Source: Arthrobacter sp. CJ23
GTDB taxonomy: Bacteria; Actinomycetota; Actinomycetes; Actinomycetales; Micrococcaceae
Assembly (NCBI RefSeq): GCF_024741795.1
Contig: NZ_CP102950.1
Coordinates: forward strand, 3,038,001-3,102,000
DNA: 64,000 nt
Direction of reading: 5' to 3'
Shown here: positions 1-8,227 of the stretch, piece by piece
How the letters are laid out: each line of letters begins with the position of its first letter
How positions within the stretch are numbered: position 1 is the first letter of the stretch
Translations under genes and position numbers: made by a program
The notes under the pieces: generated by a model
Seen by the model: the letters and a program-made list of their open reading frames with translations, nothing else
Databases searched by the model: none
What the model was told of the DNA's origin: nothing

Positions 1-1248
1 ACCTCGCCCATCCCGATCATCACGGCGGACTCCGCCGCGGTATCGGACATCGAGCGTCCCACTGCGCAGCAGGCGGACTTCGGCACCAACTCGCCGGCGT
101 CCACCGCGATCTCCGTGGATACCCTCACCCGCATCGGCCAGGCCCACCTGGAGATTCCGGAAGGCTTCACCGTCCACTCCAAGCTCAAGCAGCTCCTCGA
201 GAAGCGTGAGCAGATGTCCCGCGAAGGCGGCATCGACTGGGGCTTCGGCGAGATCGCGGCCTTTGGCTCTCTCATCATGGAGGGCGTCCCGGTCCGCCTC
301 GCCGGCCAGGACTCCCGCCGCGGCACGTTCGTGCAGCGCCACGCGGTCTTCCACGACCGCGCCAACGGCAACGAGTGGCTGCCCTTGGGCAACCTCTCGG
401 ACAACCAGGCCAAGCTGTGGATCTACGACTCGCTGCTGTCCGAATACGCGGCCATGGGCTTCGAATACGGCTACTCCGTGGAGCGCCCGGACGCACTGGT
501 GCTGTGGGAAGCCCAGTTCGGTGACTTCGTCAATGGTGCGCAGACCATCATCGATGAGTTCATTTCCTCCGCCGAACAGAAGTGGGGCCAGCGTTCCTCG
601 CTCGTGCTCATGCTGCCGCACGGCTACGAGGGCCAGGGCCCGGACCACTCGTCCGCCCGCATCGAGCGCTTCCTGCAGCTCTGTGCCGAGGACAACATGA
701 TCGTGGCGAACCCCACCACGGCTGCCTCGCACTTCCACCTGCTGCGCCGCCAGGCGTACAGCCGTCCGCGCAAGCCGCTGATCATCTTCACCCCGAAGCA
801 GCTGCTGCGCCTCAAGGCTGCGGCGTCCTCCGTTGCGGACTTCACCACGGGTGGCTTCAAGCCGGTCATCGCCGAGCACGAGCCGCTGCAGAACGTCGAC
901 CGGGTCATCCTGGTGTCCGGCCGCCTGTACTACGATCTGCTGTCGAACCGCCAGAAGTCCGGCGACACCTCGACGGCGATCGTACGCGTGGAGCAGCTGT
1001 ACCCGCTGCCGCAGGCCGAGATCGAGGCGGAACTTGCCAAGTACCCCAACGCCGACATCGTCTGGGCCCAGGACGAGCCCGCCAACCAGGGCCCGTGGCC
1101 GTTCATCGGCCTGAACCTGCCGCAGGCGCTGGACCGCAAGGTCCAGCTGGTGTCGCGTCCGGCATCGGCATCCACGGCTGCCGGTTCCATGAAGCGCCAC
1201 GCCGCCGAGCAGGACATGCTGCTCAAGCAGGCCTTCGCACGCAAGTAA
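1..1248 (+). CDS. kgd: 2-oxoglutarate dehydrogenase E1 (Kgd/SucA), C-terminal part
   Basis: The reading frame is open from the first base and ends in TAA at 1246-1248, so 415 C-terminal residues are present and the 5' part lies outside the window. The product is the thiamine-diphosphate E1 of the 2-oxoglutarate dehydrogenase complex (TCA cycle); in actinobacteria this is a multifunctional protein that also carries an E2-like domain. The visible part matches the transketolase-like pyrimidine-binding domain and the C-terminal domain: LMLPHGYEGQGPDHSSAR, then NPTTAASHFHLLRRQ, then a VWAQDEPANQGPW segment near the end. A strong hairpin follows the stop. The family assignment is secure; whether the missing N-terminus carries the E2 domain cannot be seen. 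Confidence 0.95.
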   Translation, partial: TSPIPIITADSAAVSDIERPTAQQADFGTNSPASTAISVDTLTRIGQAHLEIPEGFTVHSKLKQLLEKREQMSREGGIDWGFGEIAAFGSLIMEGVPVRLAGQDSRRGTFVQRHAVFHDRANGNEWLPLGNLSDNQAKLWIYDSLLSEYAAMGFEYGYSVERPDALVLWEAQFGDFVNGAQTIIDEFISSAEQKWGQRSSLVLMLPHGYEGQGPDHSSARIERFLQLCAEDNMIVANPTTAASHFHLLRRQAYSRPRKPLIIFTPKQLLRLKAAASSVADFTTGGFKPVIAEHEPLQNVDRVILVSGRLYYDLLSNRQKSGDTSTAIVRVEQLYPLPQAEIEAELAKYPNADIVWAQDEPANQGPWPFIGLNLPQALDRKVQLVSRPASASTAAGSMKRHAAEQDMLLKQAFARK

Positions 1249-1254
1249 ACCCAT

Positions 1255-1306
1255 GACTGCCCGGTTGGAGGTGGCGCATGCCGCTTCCAACCGGGCAGTC
1301 TTGTTT
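1255..1306 (+). terminator. Rho-independent terminator after kgd
   Basis: A 15-bp perfect stem (1255-1269 with 1286-1300) is followed directly by TTGTTT. It begins seven bases after the kgd stop codon. Confidence 0.9.
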
Positions 1307-1407
1307 AACGACGACGATCGTCTGATGGATCGGGCGCGGAGGATCGGCCCGCCGGCCGCCGGGCCGGATACCATGCAAGGACCGCAACATAGTGTGAAGA
1401 GGTAGCC

Positions 1408-2007
1408 GTGGAAGACAGGAAGCTGCGCATTGCAGCTGTTGGAGATGAACTGCTCGCCGGACTGGGTGACCCCCGGGCCCTGGGCTGGCTGGGCCGTGTG
1501 CTGGCCCGCACGCCCCAGGACTCAGTTTCGGTGGAGAGTTTCGCACTCCCCTGTCCGATGGAAGGCACGGAGGGTCTCGCGGCCCGCTGGCAGGACGAGG
1601 CGGGGCGGCGCTTCAGCGACGCCCACGAGAACCGGCTGGTCATCGGGCTCTCCGGACGGGACCTCGAGTTCGGCCTGTCCACGGCGCGCAGCCGCCTGAA
1701 CCTCGCCAACATCCTCGATGGCGCCTCGCACAGCGGCATCTCGGTTTTCGTGGTCGGCCCCCCGCCCACGCTTGATCCGGCCCGCAACCGCCGGCTCGCC
1801 GATCTGAACACGGCCTTCGCGGATGTCACCACGCGCCGCAACCACCACTATGTGGACACCTTTTCCCCGCTGCTCAACCACGAGCAGTGGCGGACGGACC
1901 TCGCCTCCAATGGCGGCACGCCCGGCCAGGCCGGTTACGGGCTGATGGCGTGGCTGGTGCTGCACCGCGGCTGGTTCCAGTGGCTCCGGATCGCGCAGCC
2001 CGAGTAA
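1408..2007 (+). CDS. SGNH/GDSL-like protein lacking the usual catalytic residues
   Basis: A 199-residue protein with a GTG start preceded by GAAGAGG. The overall pattern is SGNH/GDSL hydrolase: block I near residue 12 (AAVGDELLAG), a GPPP block near residue 115, and a C-terminal GQAGYGLMAW block. The block I nucleophile position normally read as GDS is GDE here, and the terminal D-x-x-H block is replaced by NGGTP. Both catalytic residues therefore seem absent, so an esterase activity is doubtful. No signal peptide or membrane segment is evident. It stands alone between the kgd terminator and the DUF4097-PadR unit. The fold assignment is an inference from motifs. Confidence 0.7.
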   Translation: MEDRKLRIAAVGDELLAGLGDPRALGWLGRVLARTPQDSVSVESFALPCPMEGTEGLAARWQDEAGRRFSDAHENRLVIGLSGRDLEFGLSTARSRLNLANILDGASHSGISVFVVGPPPTLDPARNRRLADLNTAFADVTTRRNHHYVDTFSPLLNHEQWRTDLASNGGTPGQAGYGLMAWLVLHRGWFQWLRIAQPE

Positions 2008-2066
2008 ACATACCCGGGTAAGAAAAACAGCTCCTTCCTTTCGCGGGCCATTGCCATTCCGCGACT

Positions 2067-2104
2067 CGCGATATATCGTGAATTCATCAACGCGATATAT
2101 CGCC
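2067..2104. promoter_or_regulatory. Two tandem palindromic sites, probable PadR operators
   Basis: The 10-bp palindrome CGATATATCG occurs at 2069-2078 and again at 2093-2102, exactly 24 bp apart centre to centre. The second copy extends to the 12-bp perfect palindrome GCGATATATCGC. They lie 16-50 bp upstream of the DUF4097 start, and the downstream gene of the pair encodes a PadR regulator. This AT-rich palindrome type in this context suggests an autoregulatory operator; that role is inferred. Confidence 0.75.
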
Positions 2105-2119
2105 TTTTTTGGAGGGGTC

Positions 2120-2965
2120 ATGCCGGACAACAACTGGACCGTCACCGGTCCGAAAACCATCGACGTCGACGACGTCCGCTCGCTGAAGCTCGGCATCGTC
2201 AAGGGCCGCTTCGACATCATGACGCACGAGGAACCGTTCGCCCGGATCGAAGTCTCGGAAATCGACGGCGACCCGCTCTCGGTCTCGCTCGTCAACGGGC
2301 GCCTGGAAGTGCGCCACCAACTGCAGGGCCCGCAGGGCTGGTTCCGCAACCTCATGGACACGGTGAACAACACCAGCGCAAACACGGTGGTCATCAGCAT
2401 CGCCCTGCCCGCCGGCGTCGACGTCGAGTCCGGAACCGTTAGCGGGGACGGCATGGTTTCCGGCGTCAGCGGCCGCTGCCGGCTCAACACGGTGTCCGGC
2501 TCGGTCCTGGCCGACGGCACTCGCGGCGAGCTCCACGTCAACACCGTCAGCGGCGATGTGATCGCCCGGAACCACGACGGCGTCCTGACCGCCAAGAGCG
2601 TTTCCGGCGAGGTGACGGCGTCGGGCAGGTTCAGCAGCATCCGCGCCACCACGGTCAGCGGGGAGCTCAGCTTCGATCTGCACAGCTACACGCACGACTT
2701 CGGGGCCAACTCGGTCTCCGGAGACCTCACCATCAGGCTTCCGCACGACGTCGGGGTGGACATTGTGGCCAAGTCCGCCAGCGGGACCCTGGTGATCGAT
2801 GACCAGATGTATGCCCAGGCCGCCAGCAAGGTCCAGACGATCGTGGGCCCGGATGAGCGGCTCATGCTGGTGCGGACCAACTCCGTGTCCGGGAAGACCT
2901 ACATCATCCACAGTGAGGCCGTCAGCGGCAGTGGGCAGGCCGTCCCCGGCGAGGCAGGCCTCTGA
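2120..2965 (+). CDS. DUF4097 family beta-solenoid-like protein
   Basis: A 281-residue protein. The ATG at 2120 is chosen because GGAGGGG sits just upstream at 2111-2117 and because an upstream in-frame start would run through the operator palindromes. From about residue 100 onward the sequence repeats a V-S-G motif roughly every 15-20 residues (VSGDGMVSGVSG, NTVSGSV, NTVSGDV, KSVSGEV, TTVSGEL, NSVSGDL), the hallmark of DUF4097 proteins, which are predicted right-handed beta-helices of unknown biochemical role. There is no membrane segment or signal peptide. The stop overlaps the PadR start (TGATG), so the two are translationally coupled and probably respond to the same signal. Confidence 0.85.
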   Translation: MPDNNWTVTGPKTIDVDDVRSLKLGIVKGRFDIMTHEEPFARIEVSEIDGDPLSVSLVNGRLEVRHQLQGPQGWFRNLMDTVNNTSANTVVISIALPAGVDVESGTVSGDGMVSGVSGRCRLNTVSGSVLADGTRGELHVNTVSGDVIARNHDGVLTAKSVSGEVTASGRFSSIRATTVSGELSFDLHSYTHDFGANSVSGDLTIRLPHDVGVDIVAKSASGTLVIDDQMYAQAASKVQTIVGPDERLMLVRTNSVSGKTYIIHSEAVSGSGQAVPGEAGL

Positions 2966-3582
2966 TGCCTCCCGTCTTCGCCCACGGGGCCCTGCGCCTC
3001 TACCTCCTGGCGCTGCTGGAGTCCGGCCCCAAACACGGTTATGAGCTCATCAAGGCACTCGGCGACCGCTTCGGCGGCACCTACTCCCCCAGCGCCGGCA
3101 CCATCTACCCCCGGCTCGGCAAGCTTGAGGAGGAGGGGCTCGTGGCCACCGAGGCCGAGGGCCGGCGCACCAAATACTCCATCACGGCGGCCGGCCTTGC
3201 GGAGCTGGACACCAGGCGCGGGGAACTGGCCGACGTCGAAGAGACCATCTCCGCTTCCGTGCGGCGGCTCGCCGACACGCTGCGGGAGGACATCCGGAGC
3301 AACATGCGCGGGCTGCGTGCCGATCTGGCGGCCACGGCCGAGGCCGCCAGGTCCACCGCGAAATCCATGGACTTCCAGGCCCGGACGGCGGCGCGGTATT
3401 CGCCGGAGGGCCACCGCATCCTCAAGGAGGCCGAGCTCCTGGTCCAGTCCTTCAGGGACGACCTCCGGGTGGAGCTTCGCCTGCACGCGGGAAGCAAGCC
3501 CCTGACGCCCGTGGCACTGGAAACCGTGCGCACCGTCCTGGACCAGGCCAGGATTTCGATCCGGAATTCCCTTCGGGACTGA
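2965..3582 (+). CDS. PadR family transcriptional regulator
   Basis: A 205-residue protein whose ATG overlaps the previous stop codon by one base. The N-terminal winged helix is typical of PadR: LRLYLLALLESGPKHGYELIKAL, continuing into TYSPSAGTIYPRLGKLEEEGLV and an RRTKYSIT wing. The C-terminal half (residues 90-205) is mostly helical and longer than in minimal PadR proteins, probably for dimerisation and effector sensing. Two palindromic sites lie upstream of the operon, so it likely represses itself and the DUF4097 gene. The ligand is unknown. Confidence 0.88.
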   Translation: MPPVFAHGALRLYLLALLESGPKHGYELIKALGDRFGGTYSPSAGTIYPRLGKLEEEGLVATEAEGRRTKYSITAAGLAELDTRRGELADVEETISASVRRLADTLREDIRSNMRGLRADLAATAEAARSTAKSMDFQARTAARYSPEGHRILKEAELLVQSFRDDLRVELRLHAGSKPLTPVALETVRTVLDQARISIRNSLRD

Positions 3583-3697
3583 GGCAGACCCGGCCGCCCA
3601 CCCGGCGCCGTCGTCGTGCCGGTTCGCTGCGCGGCGTCCGGATGTGCGAAACTGGAGGGCAGCTTTATTGAGTATCAAAAAATTAAGGAGGCCAGCT

Positions 3698-3772
3698 ATG
3701 AGCAAGCGTGCACGTAAGCGTCGTGACCGTAAGCGCGGCGGCGCAAACCACGGTAAGCGTCCCAACACCTAA
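3698..3772 (+). CDS. Ribosomal protein bL37 (24 aa)
   Basis: A 24-residue gene, ATG at 3698, with AAGGAGG ten bases upstream. The product begins MSKRARKRRDRKRGG and ends ANHGKRPNT. It is very basic and matches the very short actinobacterial large-subunit protein bL37 (formerly annotated as an AURKAIP1/COX24-domain protein), which mycobacterial ribosome structures show to be a real ribosomal component. A strong hairpin follows. It is easily missed by gene callers because of its length. Confidence 0.9.
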   Translation: MSKRARKRRDRKRGGANHGKRPNT

Positions 3773-3802
3773 GCCACCGGCTTAGCATAAAGGCTTAAAT
3801 GC

Positions 3803-3837
3803 GAGGGCCCCGGAAACCATTGGTTTCCGGGGCCCTC
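3803..3837. terminator. Hairpin between convergent bL37 and rsrA
   Basis: A near-perfect 17-bp inverted repeat (3803-3819 with 3821-3837). It lacks a long T tract, but it lies between two convergent genes and is expected to work in both directions. Confidence 0.75.
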
Positions 3838-3900
3838 GGCGTTCGGCTCGGTGGCACGGCGTGGGGACGCGGCGCGCCCTGGCGGCGTTACGCGGCGTGG

Positions 3901-4161
3901 CTAGACGTCCACCGGCTTGATCGAGTGGATCCGCTCAAGGATCGAGTTCTTCAGGTTTTCCGGCGCCGCTTCCGTGCACGAGCGCTTGACCAAGGTGCGG
4001 ATGACGCACTCCAGGTCGTACTGCTCGGCGCACTCGGGGCAGCCGTCCAGGTGGTGCTTGATTTCCTTGAGGTCCTCACGCGTCAGCGCACCGTCAAGGT
4101 ATTCGTAGATGCGCTGCATCCGGGTGTCGTCGCAATCGCCCAATCCTTGGCAGTCGCTCAT
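3901..4161 (-). CDS. rsrA: Zinc anti-sigma factor RsrA
   Basis: An 86-residue ZAS-family anti-sigma factor. The zinc/redox motif H-x3-C-x2-C is visible in [14 protein letters not shown], with a further cysteine in [11 protein letters not shown]. In the reduced state such proteins hold SigR inactive; disulphide stress ejects zinc and frees the sigma factor, which induces thioredoxin and mycothiol genes. The start codon overlaps the sigR stop (ATGA, 4158-4161), so the pair is translationally coupled. Confidence 0.93.
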   Translation of the reverse strand: MSDCQGLGDCDDTRMQRIYEYLDGALTREDLKEIKHHLDGCPECAEQYDLECVIRTLVKRSCTEAAPENLKNSILERIHSIKPVDV

Positions 4162-4898
4162 TTCTGTTTCTCCTGTGTGTTGCTCCCGGCCGGAGCCTGG
4201 TCTTCCGTGCGGGCCTTGAATCCCCGCTCTGCGGCGTAATCCGCCAGCATGTCCCGCAGCATCCTCCGGCCGCGGTGCAGCCTGGACATCACGGTCCCGA
4301 TCGGGGTGTTCATGATTTCCGATATTTCCTTGTATGCATAGCCCTCGACGTCGGCGAAGTACACCGCGAGGCGGAATTCCTCCGGGATCGCCTGCAGGGC
4401 CTTCTTGACGTCGGAGTCCGGCAGGTGATCGAGGGCTTCCGCTTCGGCGGAACGGAGCCCCGACGACGTGTGCGATTCCGCCCTGGCGAGCTGCCAGTCC
4501 TCGATCGTGTCCGAATTCGACTGCAGCGGTTCGCGCTGCCGTTTCCGGTAGAGGTTGATGTACGTGTTCGTCAGGATGCGGTACAGCCAGGCCTTGAGGT
4601 TCGTTCCGGGCTTGTACTGGTGAAACGCCGAGAACGCCTTCGTGTAGGCCTCCTGGACGAGGTCCTCGGCATCGGAAGGGTTCCGGGCCATCCGCATCGC
4701 TGCCGAATACAGCTGGTCGACGTACTGCATGGCGTCGCGCTCGAAGCGCAGCCTCCGCTGTTCCGGAGTCTCCGCTTCCAGATCGACGCCGGCGTCGCCA
4801 CTGTGGCTCACGTCGTCGACGGTGTCAGCTGCCAACGCGGCGTCTTCCGCCCCGGCTGCCGGGTATATGGCCGCTGCGGCCGGATCCATGGTGCTCAT
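4158..4898 (-). CDS. sigR: ECF sigma factor SigR (SigH-type)
   Basis: A 246-residue sigma factor if translated from the ATG at 4898. Region 2 is seen in [17 protein letters not shown] through [16 protein letters not shown] and [19 protein letters not shown]; region 4 in [23 protein letters not shown] and [15 protein letters not shown]. It directs the thiol-oxidative stress response and is inhibited by RsrA. The same frame stays open another 50 codons to a GTG at 5048, immediately downstream of a consensus SigR promoter, so a longer isoform is likely. The ATG at 4898 has only a weak ribosome binding site; it was chosen because homology to the family begins after it. Confidence 0.92.
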   Translation of the reverse strand: MSTMDPAAAAIYPAAGAEDAALAADTVDDVSHSGDAGVDLEAETPEQRRLRFERDAMQYVDQLYSAAMRMARNPSDAEDLVQEAYTKAFSAFHQYKPGTNLKAWLYRILTNTYINLYRKRQREPLQSNSDTIEDWQLARAESHTSSGLRSAEAEALDHLPDSDVKKALQAIPEEFRLAVYFADVEGYAYKEISEIMNTPIGTVMSRLHRGRRMLRDMLADYAAERGFKARTEDQAPAGSNTQEKQK

Positions 4899-5059
4899 TG
4901 TTGTCAAGTCTACTGTCACCTTCCGCGATGCCGGCCGCAGTGCAAGCAAGGGATCCAGCAGCTCTTCGCGGTCCTTAAGCAACGTCAAAAAACCATCTCC
5001 GCTCGCTGATGTGGCAATCACAATTCCGCGGTCCGGCCTCCACCGCACCTTCTCTTCAC

Positions 5060-5085
5060 AACGGTGCCCGCTGGGTAAATATTCC
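5060..5085 (-). promoter_or_regulatory. SigR-dependent autoregulatory promoter
   Basis: On the minus strand GGAAT (5085-5081) is followed by exactly 18 bases and then GTT (5062-5060), the consensus SigR/SigH promoter GGAAT-N18-GTT. It faces sigR, so the sigma factor should transcribe its own gene. The predicted start of transcription, around 5053, is only a few bases before an in-frame GTG. Confidence 0.85.
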
Positions 5086-5152
5086 GCAAAGGTGCAAGAC
5101 TAGAGCAGACTGCACCCCTTGAACGTTGTGGCAAGCCCTCAGGAGGCAAGAC

Positions 5153-5668
5153 ATGTCCCTTATCCGTTTTCTCGCCCGGCCCATGCTGGCGTCCAGCTTT
5201 GTCATCGCAGGCCTGGACAAGCTCAAGAACGCGGATGACACGGCGGCCCAACTGTCCCCCATCCTGCGCCGGGCTTCGGAATCCCTGCCGTTCCCGGCGG
5301 ATGAAAAGATGCTCGCCCGGATGATCGGCGGCGCTCAGCTTGGTGCCGGCGCGCTGCTGGGCCTGGGCAAGTTCGCGCGCTTCTCAGCCGCGGTGCTGAC
5401 CCTGACCTCGGCATTGAACACTTTCGTGGAGTGGCGCTCGGCAGACATCAGCACCAAGGAGGGCCGCCAGGCGCGCCGCGCCCAGCTGCTCAAGAACATT
5501 TCACTCACGGGCGGCGTGCTGCTCGCGGCCGCCGACACGGCAGGCCGCCCCAGCCTGGCCTGGCGGGCAGAACATCTGGCCATCGACGCCAGGAAGGCCA
5601 CAGGCAAGCAGCTCAAGAGGGCAGACAAAGCCGTCCGCAAGGCCGTAGACAACGCAGTTGGAGCATAA
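5153..5668 (+). CDS. DoxX family membrane protein
   Basis: A 171-residue protein; the ATG at 5153 is chosen for AGGAGG at 5141-5146. The N-terminus (SLIRFLARPMLASSFVIAGLDKLKN) is the typical first segment of DoxX proteins, followed by hydrophobic stretches around residues 58-92 (MIGGAQLGAGALLGLGKFA) and 115-130. DoxX-like proteins are small polytopic membrane proteins; some sit in redox or thiosulfate-oxidising complexes, and in mycobacteria a DoxX protein belongs to a membrane oxidoreductase complex in oxidative stress defence. It is divergent from sigR, which fits a redox theme, but the function here is unproven. Confidence 0.82.
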   Translation: MSLIRFLARPMLASSFVIAGLDKLKNADDTAAQLSPILRRASESLPFPADEKMLARMIGGAQLGAGALLGLGKFARFSAAVLTLTSALNTFVEWRSADISTKEGRQARRAQLLKNISLTGGVLLAAADTAGRPSLAWRAEHLAIDARKATGKQLKRADKAVRKAVDNAVGA

Positions 5669-5674
5669 GGAAGC

Positions 5675-7054
5675 ATGACAGGTACCACCGCAGCAAACCC
5701 CGATGCCGCAGGCATCACCCCCGATTCAACCCTCCCCCTGTGGCCGGCTCCGTATGCGCACGGGCCCGTGGATGCCACCGTCACGGTCCCGGGGTCCAAA
5801 TCGCTGACCAACCGCTACCTGGTGCTGGCAGCGCTCGCCGACGGCCCGTCCAGGCTCCGCGCGCCCCTGCATTCCCGCGATTCCGTCCTGATGGTCGAGG
5901 CGCTGCGCCGCCTCGGTGCCACCATCACCGAGGTCCCCGGCGACGGCGACTACGGACCGGACCTTGAAATCACCCCCATCGACCCGGCGGCCCCTGGGTC
6001 CGACACCGCCATCGACTGCGGCCTTGCCGGCACGGTCATGCGCTTCGTCCCGCCACTGGCCGCCCTGCGCAAGGGCAGCACGGTGTTCGACGGCGATCCG
6101 CACGCCCGCAAGCGCCCCATGGGCACCATCATCGAGGCACTGGGCGCGCTCGGACTGTCCGTCGGCGCCGCTGATGGCGGCCCGGCGTCATCCCTTCCCT
6201 TCACGGTGAAGGGCACGGGCGAAGTCCGCGGCGGGCATCTGGTCATCGACGCCAGCGCCTCCTCGCAGTTTGTCTCCGCGCTCCTGCTGGTCGGCGCCCG
6301 CTTCACGGAGGGCCTGCACCTGGAGCATGTGGGCAAGCCCGTGCCCAGCCTGGACCACATCAACATGACGGTGGCGGTCCTGCGCGGCGTGGGCGTGCTG
6401 GTGGACGATTCGGTTCCCAACCACTGGCGCGTGGCTCCGGGCCCCATCCGGGCCTTCGACCAGCGCATCGAACAGGATCTCTCCAACGCGGGGCCCTTCC
6501 TGGCTGCCGCACTCGCCACCCGGGGCACGGTCCGGATCCCCAACTGGCCCACGGAAACCACCCAGGTGGGGGATCTCTGGCGTGGGATCCTGGCCACCAT
6601 GGGAGCCACCGTGACCCTGGTGGGCGGCACGCTCACCGTCACCGGCGGCCCCGAAATCAAGGGCGCGGACTTCGACGAAACCAGCGAACTCGCTCCCACC
6701 GTCGCCGCGCTCTGCGCCCTGGCCAGCGGACCGTCCCGCCTGACCGGCATTGCGCACCTGCGCGGCCATGAAACTGACCGGCTCGCAGCGCTCGTCGCCG
6801 AGATCAAGCGGCTCGGCGGCGACGCAGAGGAGACCAGCGACGGACTCATCATCCGCCCCGCAACCCTGCATGCCGGCGTCGTGCACAGCTACGCCGACCA
6901 CCGCATGGCGACGGCCGGCGCCATCCTCGGCCTCGCCGTCGAGGGCGTGCAGGTGGAGGACATCGCCACGACGTCCAAGACCATGCCGGAATTCCCGCAG
7001 ATCTGGGCCGCCATGCTTGTCCAGGGCCAGGCCAGCGAAGAGGCCGGCAACTGA
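5675..7054 (+). CDS. aroA: 3-phosphoshikimate 1-carboxyvinyltransferase (EPSP synthase)
   Basis: A 459-residue enzyme that joins phosphoenolpyruvate and shikimate 3-phosphate in the chorismate pathway. Diagnostic stretches include [20 protein letters not shown] near residue 32, [16 protein letters not shown] near 115, the substrate-binding [13 protein letters not shown], and the C-terminal [15 protein letters not shown]. The length is normal for the family with a short N-terminal extension. The start lies 6 bp after the doxX stop, and rsgA begins 2 bp after its own stop, so these form an operon. The aroA-rsgA order is conserved in actinobacteria near sigH/sigR. Confidence 0.95.
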   Translation: MTGTTAANPDAAGITPDSTLPLWPAPYAHGPVDATVTVPGSKSLTNRYLVLAALADGPSRLRAPLHSRDSVLMVEALRRLGATITEVPGDGDYGPDLEITPIDPAAPGSDTAIDCGLAGTVMRFVPPLAALRKGSTVFDGDPHARKRPMGTIIEALGALGLSVGAADGGPASSLPFTVKGTGEVRGGHLVIDASASSQFVSALLLVGARFTEGLHLEHVGKPVPSLDHINMTVAVLRGVGVLVDDSVPNHWRVAPGPIRAFDQRIEQDLSNAGPFLAAALATRGTVRIPNWPTETTQVGDLWRGILATMGATVTLVGGTLTVTGGPEIKGADFDETSELAPTVAALCALASGPSRLTGIAHLRGHETDRLAALVAEIKRLGGDAEETSDGLIIRPATLHAGVVHSYADHRMATAGAILGLAVEGVQVEDIATTSKTMPEFPQIWAAMLVQGQASEEAGN

Positions 7055-7056
7055 GC

Positions 7057-8172
7057 ATGGGACGCGATGCACGCTCCTGGGATGAATCCGACGTCCGGAT
7101 CCGGCCCAACAAGAAGGGCACCCGGCCCCGCACCAAGGACAGGCCCAGCTACGACGACGCGGTGATCGGCCGCATCATCACTGTGGACCGCGGCCGCTAC
7201 ACCGCCGTGGTGGGCGAAGACTCCGACAATGAGCGCATCATCATCGCGGCCCGCGCGCGTGAGCTGCGGCGCAACCCCGTGGTCCCCGGCGATTTCGTGG
7301 CCCTGGTGGGCGATGTGTCCGGCGAACCCGATACCCTGGCCCGGCTGGTCAGGGTCGAAGAACGCAAAACGCTGCTGCGCCGCAGCGCCGATGACACCGA
7401 CCCCATCGAGCGCGTGGTTGTCGCCAACGCGGACCAGCTGGTGGTGGTGGTGGCGGCCGCCAACCCCGAGCCCCGCACCGGCTTCATCGACCGTGCCCTC
7501 GTGGCAGCCTACGACGCCGGCATCGAGCCGCTGCTGCTCGTCACCAAGGCCGACGTCAAGGACCCGGCCGAGCTCCTGGCGAACTACCTGAGCCTGGACT
7601 TCCCGGTCATCATCAGCCGCACCGCCGACGCCGAGGCCTCCGGCATCGACGCCCGCTCCGACGACGGCCTGTCCGCACGCCTGGACAGCGACGCCGTGTC
7701 CCAGCTCCGCGCCTACCTGGACGGCAAGGTCACAGTCATGCTGGGCCATTCCGGCGTCGGGAAGTCCACCATGGTCAACGCCCTGACAGGCGCGGAACGC
7801 GCCACGGGCGGCGTCAACGCCGTCACCGGCCGCGGCCGCCACACTTCCTCATCCGCGCTGGCACTGAAGCTCAACAACGCCCCCGGCGGCAGCTGGATCA
7901 TCGATACCCCCGGCATCCGCTCGTTCGGACTGGCCCACGTGGATGCCGACCGGATCCTGCACGCCTTCCCGGACCTCGAACCCGGCACGGAAAGCTGCGA
8001 CCGCGGCTGCAAGCACGACGCCACCGCGGTGAACTGCGGGCTGGACCCGTGGGTGACGGGTGGCCACGCAGGACCCTCCGGCGTCGCCCGCCTGGGCTCC
8101 CTGCGCAGGCTCCTGGGAGCAGACCCGCGCCAGGAAGCGAAGGAAACCAAGGAACTCGGCACGGTCAACTAG
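7057..8172 (+). CDS. rsgA: Ribosome small subunit-dependent GTPase RsgA
   Basis: A 371-residue circularly permuted GTPase that helps mature the 30S subunit. The permuted motif order is visible: G4 (LLVTKADV, near 168), then G1 (GHSGVGKSTMVNALTG, near 229), G2 region, and G3 (IDTPGIRSFGL, near 282). The C-terminal zinc knuckle appears as C-x4-C-x-H with a later C (ESCDRGCKHDATAVNC). An N-terminal OB-like domain precedes the GTPase. It starts 2 bp after aroA and lies in the same operon. Confidence 0.95.
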   Translation: MGRDARSWDESDVRIRPNKKGTRPRTKDRPSYDDAVIGRIITVDRGRYTAVVGEDSDNERIIIAARARELRRNPVVPGDFVALVGDVSGEPDTLARLVRVEERKTLLRRSADDTDPIERVVVANADQLVVVVAAANPEPRTGFIDRALVAAYDAGIEPLLLVTKADVKDPAELLANYLSLDFPVIISRTADAEASGIDARSDDGLSARLDSDAVSQLRAYLDGKVTVMLGHSGVGKSTMVNALTGAERATGGVNAVTGRGRHTSSSALALKLNNAPGGSWIIDTPGIRSFGLAHVDADRILHAFPDLEPGTESCDRGCKHDATAVNCGLDPWVTGGHAGPSGVARLGSLRRLLGADPRQEAKETKELGTVN

Positions 8173-8227
8173 GCCGTTGCCGCTCCACGTCCCCGATGGG
8201 CAGCGCGATTGACGGTAGTTTGGAACC

